Both the position numbers and the translations under genes were made by a program. From assembly GCF_014805625.2 (NCBI RefSeq), contig NW_023998432.1, positions 6,415,212-6,479,211 on the forward strand: a stretch of DNA of 64,000 nt, read 5' to 3'. Below are positions 47,280 to 58,270 of the stretch, in pieces; the first letter of the stretch is position 1, and each line of letters starts with the position of its first letter. The notes beneath the pieces were generated by a model that did no database searches, had not been told where the DNA came from, and saw nothing but the letters and a program-made list of their open reading frames with translations. The stretch is from Glossina fuscipes. Lineage: Eukaryota; Arthropoda; Insecta; Diptera; Glossinidae.

Positions 47280-48837
47280 ATCATATTTGGCACGGGTGCA
47301 GAGGGAAGACTATTTTCCAGTAACCACTAACAATTTACCGCCTAATATGACGGCCAACTCCCCTTCATCTACTCTATACAATAATATTGTAAACAATGGC
47401 AAAATTATAAGGCCAATTGCCAGTAAGCCGTCCATAACAAGCTTTGGGTTTTTACCCTTAAACACACCCCCAATAACTGTTGGTTTACCAGTGCGGCTAA
47501 CAATGAGTTCCTTTATATCATCACAATTGGATGATAAATCTGTTGACCATCATTCCCCGACTATAAATGAGAGCAACGACAAAGATGGCGATGAAGACAT
47601 AGAAGTAGATGAAATTGATAAACAATCCTTAAAAGCCCTTAATCCTGATGGAGAGGATGAAGACGTTTTTATTGACAGCAATTCGGAAACAGATATTACA
47701 GAAATGAAAGTGCAAAAGTTAAATTTAAAAAGGAGTATTAAAGCAAATTTACCCCGATCAATTAATGACATCGACAAAGGCAAAAAAAATAATAAACATA
47801 CAAGGGATCGCTTAACGGTTATCCATAATAAGAAAAACTATAAATATGATAGACGTCAGCGAAATAAACATCTAAAAAAAAACTATTCCTCTTCAGGGCT
47901 GCAAATTGCTAAAGCACCCATACCAGCCTCCCAACTGGATACCGCTGAAGCTAATAAGGTTATTGTTGATGTAGCCAGTTGTGATGGGCCAGTGCGTTTC
48001 AAACGTATACTTAATACCGCCTATGTTCAAAAACCAGATCTTTCGACTCGTACATCCGGCGCTAGCGATGTCGGCCCTCAATCATACCACGAACGTTCAC
48101 TTCAAAGTGTTTCATTATCTTTCCATCAGCAAATGGCCAAAACAATTAGTCAACAACATCACCATCTTCATCATGGAGAAGAATCTGAAAATAGTGAAGC
48201 TTCTAGCGGTAGCGGCAAAGCATCAGTTTTAAATCGTAAACTGCAGAATGATGTTTTCGTATGCGTATATTGCAATCACACTTTCAAATCTCAATATTGT
48301 TATCAGAAGCACGCAAAACGACACTTAAACCCATTAACGTTGCAGGCATCGTGTGCTACTGATCAAAGAGAACCCCAATCTTCAGAAACAAACAATAAAA
48401 CCAGCAATAATGACTTAATTAAAGATACAACAAAAATGTTACACAATAACAATAGTCGATCCCTACTCTTACGAAACGAACCCAGAAATCTGCATTTATC
48501 ACCCCAGCAACAACATTATCATCATCAACAAAAATTGGGAACGTTAGAAAATTCGGAATTCCTGAGACGCGAAGTACGACCTCTTGACATGAATGTACAA
48601 TACTATCCATGCAAAACGTGTGGTAGCAAATTTCCTAGTTATTATTTCGTTCACAAACATAGGAAGATGTGCCATCCCGACGAAGAAGCTCAAACATTGT
48701 TAGTAGCAAACACTAGCAATTTAAGAAACAATTCTAATTCTGTTAATGCGTTACCATGCCCAGCAGCAGCATCTACAACAATAAAAGACGATAATCAGCC
48801 TATCACTGAGAGTGGTAACGCCAGCAGCACTATTTGA
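47280..48837 (+). CDS. BTB/POZ zinc-finger protein, exon 2 (linker and two C2H2 fingers)
   Basis: Completes a 672-residue protein. The end of the BTB (SYLARVQRED) is followed by a ~320-residue disordered linker with an acidic patch (DKDGDEDIEVDEID) and Lys/Arg-rich stretches that could act as nuclear localisation signals (GKKNNKHTRDR, YDRRQRNKHLKKN). Finger 1 is at about residues 482-502 (CVYCNHTFKSQYCYQKHAKRH; C-x2-C-x12-H-x3-H). Finger 2 is at about 598-619 (CKTCGSKFPSYYFVHKHRKM then CH; C-x2-C-x12-H-x4-H). The two fingers are separated by ~95 Ser/Asn/His-rich residues, unlike the tight arrays of many family members. The stop is TGA at 48835-48837. Confidence 0.93.
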
Positions 48838-48996
48838 ACGGATCATTTCAAAAAGGAATCCGTGCGAAAGCAAACTTTAGATGCTTTTTATAAATTAACA
48901 ATGATATCAAAATAATCAAAAACGCTTGCATATCGACATTTATCCTTAGAAAATATATACAAATATGTATGTAGACTAAAACGATGCATAAATTTA

Positions 48997-49002
48997 AATA
49001 AA
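48997..49002 (+). terminator. Candidate poly(A) signal of the BTB zinc-finger gene
   Basis: AATAAA 160 bp after the stop codon. A second hexamer occurs near 49,164. Confidence 0.45.
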
Positions 49003-52000
49003 AAAATCAAAGTAATTATAATGATAGGAATCGTTTGACAATTATTACATCTTGCACTTAATAGTGCAGTGTACATTAAACTTGGTAAGACAATTTCTCA
49101 ATTAACGATGGGATTGCATTTTATTACAAGCAAAGTTTTTGTACTTCAAAAGGGACAAATTTTAATAAAAAAATAATTGCATGCCTTGTGTAAATCTTAA
49201 CACATATCCTATACCAGCCATAAGATATTCCTGAAAGTATATTTGTTTTCATTTTATGGGACTGCGCTTCACGTTTTTAGTTTCTATAGCCACATATATT
49301 CGCAAAGCCCTAACATATCCTACTATGACATAGATCTATTGTATCATTCTAGGAGGTTTTGCAGAAGGAAAGGTATGATTTATGCACACAGGCCGTTTAA
49401 AATATGTTCGCATCAAGGCAACAATTGGTTAGTATTACGAACAGATTAACATAATAAGCGTACTTCGAACCTCTAAGTGGAATTAGAAGCACCAAATGGA
49501 GTGTGTCTTGCATTGAAAATATATGTTATTAATTAAAAATTAAATGTTCAATGAAGCTCTAAATGTCACGAACTATCACAATTTTACATTTAGAGGACAT
49601 TCTGAGACTTCTTAACATTTAAAATAGTTAATTAATGTTTGATATTATCTAAATTTGTAATTTAAATTATTTCACAAATGGAGTTCCCATATTTATTTGT
49701 TACAAGTTCGATAACGTGACAATCTGCCAGGATGCAATAACAGTCTGAAAAAAAATACAAATATCCGTTGATAACAGGTCAATGCGCTTTGAAAATCTTT
49801 ACTAAAACTGGTTACAGCAGATAAAGGCCATAGCCCCGAAATAAATGAGCTAAGTTTTCGTCATTTTATTCTCGATTTTGCAATTTTGAACGTAATTTTG
49901 GATAAGATCTAAAAAATGTTTGCAAGGGATGAAAATAATCCAGGGATAGCTCAATAATATATTTCCCCTAACAAAGCACAATATGAATTTTGCAGTTACG
50001 TGAACCAAGTGCGGATCAACATTACTTTGGATATATCTCAAATATATTTTGAAGGAGTTTCTTCGGGAAAGATAGCATTAATTCATATTTTTGCAATAAC
50101 AAAGTCAATGACAACATTACAGCTTTGTTTTTTTTTTCTACTCCAATACGTAAGAAGCTTACATGGTTTATTACTTGCTTTGATTCTATTACTTAAAAAT
50201 CGTTTGCACTAATCTGGTTCGTCGAAATTTTTGGCGGAATTTTTAGTTGTTCAAAAAAAGGAATGCTTTTATTAAATTTTTTAAATGTCTCTTATAAAAA
50301 GCTAATTGGCATGTTACCGAAAGGATACTCGTGCGTATTTGAAAAGTCAGCATTAATATAATTTTCATTATATTAACAAAATGACAAAGTGTTTGTTTTA
50401 ATATTAATAAATTAAAAATTTTTTTTTAAAAATCACAATAAAAAATCACCAGAAAAAACTCAGGCAGCAAAAAGCGTAAAAACATCATCAGAAATGACAG
50501 GCATGCACACCAACAACAACGAAAAAATTAATTTAATTGAGTTTAATTAACTCACTAGGGAGACAAATGAACGAAACAAACTCAAACATATTCTCAAGCA
50601 CCGAAACTTGGTATGAGCAGGAAAAAAAGCAGAGCAAAAAACGAACGAATCCACAGTAACAGAGCAGAGCCAGGTGTTTATGTATGTATAGTGTAAACCC
50701 TTTTGTCAATTCAACCATACGCCCATTTGACCAGCGCATCCACCCACCGTTTGTAAAATTTCATCATCAGCATTCAGTAACGAACCGAGTAAGAGTACTT
50801 GCCAGAGCTTAAGGGGCCTTATGTAAATACTGTTGTTGTTCTCCTTTTTTCATTTATTTTTTTTTTCGTTATATTTCTGCTTTATAACCCATCAATTATT
50901 CATTGAGACATTCAAAAGATGACAGTAGCCGGGCTATCATAGAGCAACCGACAAATTTTTGCAAAAAAAAAACGATTTTACATTAAATATAAATTCTCCT
51001 CAAAAAATTAAAAATTATACGTTATAATATTAATATATCCACCAAAACGAGTAAATAAAAAGAATGTTGAACCAATTACTTCTTTTGATACCTTGCCACT
51101 TTCGTACTGCGTTTGTAACATAGCAATAATGTGAAAATAAGATTGATTAACGATGCCCACCGATGTTACCTTCTGGAACCGTAAGATTGAGACTCTATCC
51201 ATTGAAAAATTTAATACGTCTTCGATGTATTTGAATGTTTTCATGAAATTTATACCATGCATGTTCTAGAAATGATGAATATTTATATAGAATAATGAAT
51301 ATATGAATATATATATATATATATATATTCAATTTAAATATATATACAATTTACGCAAAACCGAACAATTTCCTATCAGCTGGATACCTTCTTATCTTTA
51401 TCAAAGACATGAAGATCTGAAAACCTGTCTGCCTTGCCTCACATATTGAGATTTATCTAAAATTTCCCTTTCTCATTCCTAACAATTTAAGTTATTGGTT
51501 CGTGCGCGATAATTTAACATCTATTTAACTAGATTCAGTCATCGATGAAAATAACCTTTCAATTACTTTGGTAAACCAAGCATATTATTTGATATGTATT
51601 GCTCTTCAGCTGAATTATGCTAGGCATTTGTCATTTCGGGCAAAACAGTTGTGTGTATGTTACAATTTCAGTATATAACGTTACTATAATAGATTAGATT
51701 TACCGTTATTTGGGTACATACGTTACGCTACATTCATATAATAGGATATTTGCAATTAAATTTAGAGTTGTCTTGTTTTGATGAAATACTCTCCGTTCAA
51801 TTTTAGAGTTTATTTGTGGACTAGAAAGCGAGTCAAGCAAGTGACGGATATTAAAAAGCTTGGTCTACGCAGAAAATAATTTCCTGTTTACTTTCCTGTT
51901 GCTTAACCAGAGCAAGTTAATATAAATTATGTAATGACACTTTAGGTATATTAATTGTGATAACTGCCAACAATTTTATTACGGCAACTGAAGCGAAACC

Positions 52001-52208
52001 CTTGCATGAAAAAATAAAAGCATCTCATTAAAGGCAATTCACATGCTTCACAATAAGTGGTTTTAGAATTAAGGAAAGAAGAAAGATTATAAACACTTCT
52101 ATATTCAGGCCAATTAGTGATTAATATTATCAACAATGTTTTCCTCCAGAAACTTTATAAATAAAGGCGCCTAAAGAAAGTTTTACTTTATATATGCTGT
52201 TGGCTTAC
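49003..52208. other. Intronic AT-rich sequence
   Basis: Contains a (TA)n run at 51307-51328. The minus frame at 51262-51008 has a fairly balanced composition, but no motif is recognised. Confidence 0.4.
51307..51328 (+). repeat. (TA)n microsatellite
   Basis: A short perfect TA run inside the 33-kb Smr intron. Confidence 0.85.
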
Positions 52209-52561
52209 CTTTACCGTCGATTGCATTGCCGTCATTGTTGCTAAATAAAGTGATATTTGATGTTACTATAGATGAACACATATTGCCAGTAAAGGTTGTT
52301 GAGGTGGCTGATTCTGTTGTAACACTGGCGGTAAAGTTAACATTTGTGTTCGACGTAGTCATCAATATAGCGGATACACTACTGTTGACAGAGCTTGTTG
52401 GAAAATTCTTAGTACTGCTCACGCTACTACTATTGCCGTTGTTATTATTGTTGCTGCCATCGCTGTTACTACTGCTACTAACAGATAACATTTGTTGAGA
52501 ACTTGCGATGGCTGATGAAGCAACCGTCGATACGCTATCAAGACGCTTTCTTTTGGACTCA
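52209..52561 (-). CDS. Smr: Smr serine/asparagine-rich exon
   Basis: A 353-nt exon (residues 1176-1292 plus split codons), with acceptor TACAAACAG (52562) and donor AAAG|GTAAGC (52208). It begins ESKRKRLDSVSTVASSAIAS and becomes almost entirely Ser/Asn/Thr (homopolymer-like SSS and NNNNN runs). Phase shows it is obligatory: the upstream exon leaves two bases and the next exon supplies two, so skipping this exon would break the frame. The basic start, SESKRKRLD, may be a nuclear localisation signal. Confidence 0.93.
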
Positions 52562-54745
52562 CTGTTTGTATAAAAATGAGAAAAAACCAAGCAGATTAGA
52601 TTTCTATTTAATTACACAAAATTTTCGTTCAGTTTTTTTTTTTTAATTTCTGTTCACGAATTTTAAATTTCATATTGCATTTCCATAAACATATGGATTG
52701 TGCTTGTATGTGGATATTGTGGATATATAGATGAATTCAATATACAAAGAAAAACAATCAAGAAATATTACTAGAAGTTATAAGAAACATGCTAATATTA
52801 GGGTTTAGATTGCCTTAAATATACGTCCCTTAGCTATAGGATATGGACAAAATTATATGAAGAGTATGCAATATAATACCATCTGGTCGTATGTTGCCAA
52901 CACTACTTCCATATATATAGGGCAGTTTACATGTCCATTATATTCCAGCGCTTTACTCGCTTTGTTAATCTATTGAACATAACCGACGATCGGCGAAATG
53001 TATGACCACTTAGCCTTCGGGGGAGGATATATAGAAAATGTTTGATTATCAGGAGAGTCTCTGACGATAACAGCTGAATTGTTTAACGTTTCACGAACGA
53101 CAGAATATCAACGGTAATAGCAGCATGGGGAAAACATTGTAAGACATCATCGGCGAAGAAGAACAGTGGTCGAAATCTAAAGCTAATCGGCAAAAAAGCA
53201 TAGCGAAGAGGTTTGGATTACTATGGAAGTTGTCTCTTAACACAATACAGTAAGCAGAATGTTCTGTAGGGGGTCCTCTCATATAAAATTAACAAAAGAA
53301 GAATGGAGCGTGGAACATTCAGTTAGACAAAAACATGAGTCCATTAGGACTCATCCTTTTTATTCGAATTATTCTTCTTGATAGTTAAAAACATCAGAAG
53401 GAGGGGAATTGAGATGAACTTGCTATAACATCTATTTATAAGTCAAGCTTTATTTTCTGGCAAGAGCTCAAATTAAAACGTGTAGTAAAACGTTGAAGAA
53501 ATATTTCATTAGGAAGAAAAAAATAAGAGCAATAACAAAAAAAGTAATGGGTGAGTGGTGTTAGCAAATGAGATCTATGGGTAAACTTGAGTTTGTAAAA
53601 TAACGTAGATGCACAATACTATTCAGTTGGTTATAATAAGTCGTTTCCAACAAAATGAGAGCATATGATGAAATTTTTCCTAAAACCGATAAAGAAAAGT
53701 AAGCAAACTAACCACTTACTCTGGTAAATCAATTAAAACCTCATACACCGCATAATTATTTGGACATTGTTATGAAAAACTCTCTGTTTCTCTATAATTT
53801 CAAATCAAATCAACCATACTAAATTGTTAGGAGGTTCTGTTAATTTTAATAAACAAGTTTTCCTCTCTCTTCCTCTACATAAAATAACAATTTTCCTTTT
53901 AATATTAGTGATTTATTTCGCGCGCACCGATGGTAACCATGCAGCGCTCAAGATTTTTCTTCTTCCAAATTCATTACTTTTGTTGTTTATTTGAAAAAAT
54001 CTGCTGCATCATCATATCCCAAATTTCGTTTTTGGATCCAACGGTTTAAAAGTGGCGACGCAACTTGACTGAAAATGTCATTTTTTGGCCAATTATTGCA
54101 AGATTTGTCAAGGATACACTATTGCAGTTCGTATAGAAACTTCTGTCACATCCAGCGTGCTCACAAGATATGGCACCTCCTGATTACCACTTGTTAAAGA
54201 AGTGCGAAAATGGATCGGTGGATGCATCGCTGCCACATCAATATAAGTTTTTTCGACATAAGTTCTTCACCATGTTGCCAAAAATAAAATATTGTAGAAA
54301 ATGATGGAAACTATTTTGATTAATGTATATTGAACCAATTTCCACAATAAATGCCTTTTTGAAATGAAAAAACTGTTAAAATCAACGCAACCTTCTAAAA
54401 GTACTATATAGCTTCACAACACTCGTCATCATGTTCTTTTTCATATCCCCACAAAATTGTCGCTTGTGTTTAGTGCTATTTGACAAATCGGCATAAAAAC
54501 ATGCACAGGCACACAGCGCAGAGAAATTGTCAACATTTATTACAAAAATAGTGAATCTATTCGACCTTAACTTAATTATTTAAGTATCCCAATATCAGCA
54601 TACATATGTACCTCTCATACACTAGGTTAATATTTCATAAAACGAGTACATTTCTAATGTGGCACGACACATTAACGGCGTTTTTATAACTTACAATTTA
54701 AACGACAAAAGCAAGAATAAAAGAACAAGAGTTATCGCAACTTAC
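52562..54745 (-). other. Smr intron, 2,184 bp
   Basis: Donor GTTAG|GTAAGTT, acceptor ACAAACAG. It contains a mariner remnant in the opposite orientation. No second SANT-domain exon was found on the minus strand. Confidence 0.88.
53930..54345 (+). mobile_element. Internally deleted mariner-family element
   Basis: KSAASSYPKFRFWIQRFKSG matches the mariner N-terminal helix-turn-helix ('K.AAEA......W..RFKSGD'). About 130 bp later HPACSQDMAPPDYHLLKK matches the third-Asp region ('HP.YSPDLAPSDYHLF'). Remnants of the C terminus follow in shifting frames (KWIGGCIA, VAKN). The middle catalytic segment is gone, so it cannot be active. Confidence 0.85.
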
Positions 54746-57700
54746 CTAACATCTGAGTTGCAATCATTTCCCGGATCGTTGACACTTTCCACTTGAGCAG
54801 CTTTCAGTTTTTGTCCTAAAAAGTTACCAGCACTCGTTGAGGTAGTGGGCGTACTTACAACGCTTAGTTTATTATTTGTATCTTCAGCGACAACAGATTC
54901 AGCATTAATGTTCGTTGCTTTGTGTTCGTTCCCAGTATTGGAAGTCTCCCTTTTAATCTCATCGGAAACAGCATTTATCAATGGAGGTTTAGACGGGGAG
55001 GCCATTGTAGAAGCAACAGCACTTCCTGTTTGCGTAGGAATGGTGCCAGCGTATGAGGTTTTAATACCATTCGGCATTGATGCGGCTGGATGAACTATGT
55101 TATTCAAAGAGGTCAGAGACGCCGTCGTCATCTGAGATATTAGAGAAGCAGATGAAGGTAGTATCGCACTGTCTATATTAGCATTTGTTTTCTGAGGAGC
55201 AACAGTGTTAGAATTAACTGACGTAGTGGCACCAGAAGAAGCCACAGATATTTTCTCTTTTGATTTTTCAGGAGACACACTCAAAGCATTCGTCGATTTT
55301 TTATTATCATAGTTATCAGGCACTTTATTTTCAAATTTTGCCTTGTTGCTTCCATTGCTCATACATTCTGTTGAGCTCACTTTTGTATTATTTTCTTGTT
55401 CTGTTAAGTTTGTTCCATTATGCAATTCTATTGCCGTTGAAAGCTTTTCAGCTTGACTTTTGTCAGCTGACATACAAGTAGGCGTAGTAATATTAGAAGA
55501 ATTTGGCATCGAAACATTCTTACCTCCATTCGATATCTGCGATGTATCTGCTGCTGCAGCGAATAAATCGTCCGCCGACATAGTCGCAGGAGTTTCAATA
55601 TTTGAACTTACCGTTGTTGCAGAAGTCACCGTTGTTACACTTACTGCTTCTATTTTTATGGTTTTAATTGTTGTTGTTGTCACTGCCTTGGTTGTTTCTG
55701 TAACTGCCTTTTCTACAGTCTTCTCTCGTTCTGCCGCTCGCTCCGCCCTTTCACGTTCACGTTCGGCTGCTGCAGAACGGCCTCCTGTCTTTTGTTGCTG
55801 TTCACGTTGCAATCGGGTTGTTACTCCCGTAGTTAAGGAGTCAATAATACACTGTGTTGGTTGTTGCTGCGTCTTTTGGAGCGTTTTAGAAGCACGAGTT
55901 CTCTGCCGTGATTTTCTAAGTAACTGCTTATAATTTTCTGTCTTTTTGCTGAGGTAGTAGTAGCGCACGCAGTCTTGAGCCGATTTGCGGTCCAAACTAG
56001 CCGCTATCGCACCAAAATTTTTAGGATGTTGCAAGAATTTTTCTTTAAAAATTTCCTTTTCTCCAGCTGTCCACACATTGAGTACAGCACGTTCTTTATG
56101 TACAGCTACCATGTCCTTGACGGCACCGTTTTCATTGTGGTAGAGACATCGTCTTTGATAAGTATTGAACATCAGCGGAGGAATTATAGCATAGGAACGC
56201 ATCTTTCTTACTTCCATAGCTTGTTCTTGCAAGCCGTCCATAATCTCCTCATAGTCTGCTTCAGATTTGATACGTGATCCAACCCGATTAAAACGCTCTT
56301 TATCCTCGCGTTGCTTGCGCAGTTCGGTAAAAACCTTCTCAAAAAACTCGCGGTTTTTAGATTCGCGTGTCTTACGCTTTGCACTGCCTTCGGCCTTATC
56401 GACACGTTTCTGCCACTCAGTCGACAACTGAGCATATGTTTCCACCAACTTTGTATGATGAATCCAACGCTCGTTCTTGATTTTGCGTAAATGATCTAAA
56501 AGAGGCATTTTGATGATAGTCTGATGACGTTGTATCACAATCGTCAAATGATCTACATCTAAAGGCTGATTGTACAGCGGAAGTAAGTAGCGTTCCCCAC
56601 AATTGTCGAGTATGGAATGTTGAGCGGCTGCCGTTTTTTGATTCGCCAAATAGATTTTTTGAGCCAATGTCTGGGATCGCCAAAAATTTTGGGCATCGGT
56701 TTCTGCCTCAGTTTCGGCCTGCTTCTTCGCAGCCGCTGCCATTTCCTTCTGCTGCTTTGCAGCCGCTGCCACATCCATCAAATTCTTTTCCTTTGTTCGT
56801 AAAGCATCCAAAGCATTATCAGCGCTGGTTATTTCAGTATCTACTTTTTGAATTTGCATTAATAGGTCTTCTTTTGCAGTGCGACCACGTTCCTCCGCAC
56901 TATCAATTGGTAACGTGGGCGAAATAGCTTCAACCTGTGGATGATATGCCTCTGTTGAAGAAGAAGTTGAATTAATGGTCGTTGTCACTGAAACTGATAT
57001 TGAGGGGGAGTTTGTTGTAGCTGTGGTGGCTGCAGCTACATTAATGACGCTGCTAATTGGAACTGAAGCAGCTACACGATTCACAGGTGGTGTCACTACC
57101 ACTGGCATATGCAAAGATTGTGTTTCAACTTTAAGTTGCTGCATTGTCACCGATTGAGGTGGTGGTGGCACGTGTTGTTGATGCTGAGGGATATGGGACG
57201 GTGGCAATGCCGATAAATGCGTATGAGGCGGTAAAATCTGTCCATGTCCATGACCAGACGTACGCACTACATTAGGAGTTTGCGCGGTAACTGGTGACGG
57301 TTGCCGTTGCTGCTGCTGCTGAGGTGTAGAAGATTGGACATTTGTTACTTGATGTGGTGGCAGGTTGTTTGTTGCGGAGTTATTCGCATCGCTTAGCCGC
57401 ATTTTTTTGTAAGGTGGTTGTCCACCCGGATCAGGTGGAGCTTGAGTCTGGCCATGACGATTCACTGAGACAGTAGCCGTTACCGGCACAGCAACGTTTT
57501 TTAAATACTCATTGGAATACGGGGGTTGTTGGCGATGCGTTGTATTGAGCAAAATGCGTTTTCCTCCAGCTGTCATTATACTACTTGTAACACAAGAATT
57601 ACTATTTCCAGCAGGCGGGACGTTGGATGTATTATGCGGGGAATTAGCGTTCGACACAGCGGCTCCTCCGCTTGGCGCGTTGTTAAGCAACTGTGCTCCT

Positions 57701-58270
57701 CCAGATGACGACGCCTGGTGGCCGGGAGACGGGTGTGCAAAATGCAACGCTTCAATGCCGTGTGGGGCACTGATGTTAACATTAGAAGTTGCTGGCATTT
57801 GAACCACCCCCCCGCTACCTGGTGCACTATTTGCAGCTGCCAATGCAGCAGCAGCCACCCGATGATAATCTTGCACTGGTGGCATTGGAGGTATCCTTGT
57901 GTATGGACTTTCCCGATATTGGGCACCTGGCCCAATGCTATAAGCACTTTGCAATATAAAACGTTGCGGGGCCTCCCGGACTGGGTTAACATCGGCAAAT
58001 TTGGCATATGTGTTAGCAGCAGCAGCTGAACCGGGTCCGGGGCGAGGTGGTGAAAGTGGACTAGCTGCCGAACGCGATGACTGCTGTTGTTGTTGCTGCT
58101 GCTGATGGTGATGCTGCTGTTGTTGATGCAATTGTTGATGATGATGGTGGTGTTGTTGCATCTGCTGTTGATGTAAGTGTTGTTGCTGTTGTTGTTGTTG
58201 TTGCTGCATATTCTGAGATTGTGGTGGACCAAGGCCACCGCCAATGCGTGGAGTCGTATCGTTAATGGAC
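54746..58270 (-). CDS. Smr: Smr (SMRTER corepressor), large exon: polyQ, coiled coil, SANT1
   Basis: A 3,525-nt exon (residues 1-1174 plus split codons). The acceptor TTCTTAG is at 58271; the exon opens SINDTTPRIGGGLG. Residues ~21-65 are Gln/His runs. Pro/Ser/Ala-rich sequence follows to ~460. A coiled coil (~465-530, EDLLMQIQKVDTEITSADNA) is placed like the GPS2/TBL1-binding region of N-CoR/SMRT. The deacetylase-activating region (~635-715: FFEKVFTELRKQREDKERF, MRSYAIIPPLMF) leads into the SANT1 domain (731-776: NVWTAGEKEIFKEKFLQHPK, NFGAIAASLDRKSAQDCVRY), closely matching vertebrate N-CoR. This part recruits and activates HDAC3 in vertebrates. The exon continues with an Arg/Glu-rich helix and Thr/Ser/Val-rich sequence. 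N-terminal exons lie upstream. Confidence 0.97.

Larger units (their letters stand above)
19062..52208 (-). other. Smr intron of about 33 kb
   Basis: Bounded by donor GTAAGC (52208) and acceptor ATTTCTAG (19062). The phases of the flanking exons (1 nt left, 2 nt supplied) restore the frame. It contains the oppositely oriented BTB zinc-finger gene and most of the transposon remnants listed here. Additional small in-phase exons cannot be excluded, but none was seen. Confidence 0.85.

Noticed and set aside
51008..51262. 84-codon minus-strand ORF with fairly balanced composition
   Set aside because: No recognisable motif and no context; not enough for a gene call.
57576..58244. 222-codon minus-strand ORF overlapping the large Smr exon
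   Set aside because: Alternative frame of the CAG-repeat coding region; the Smr frame is clearly the conserved one.
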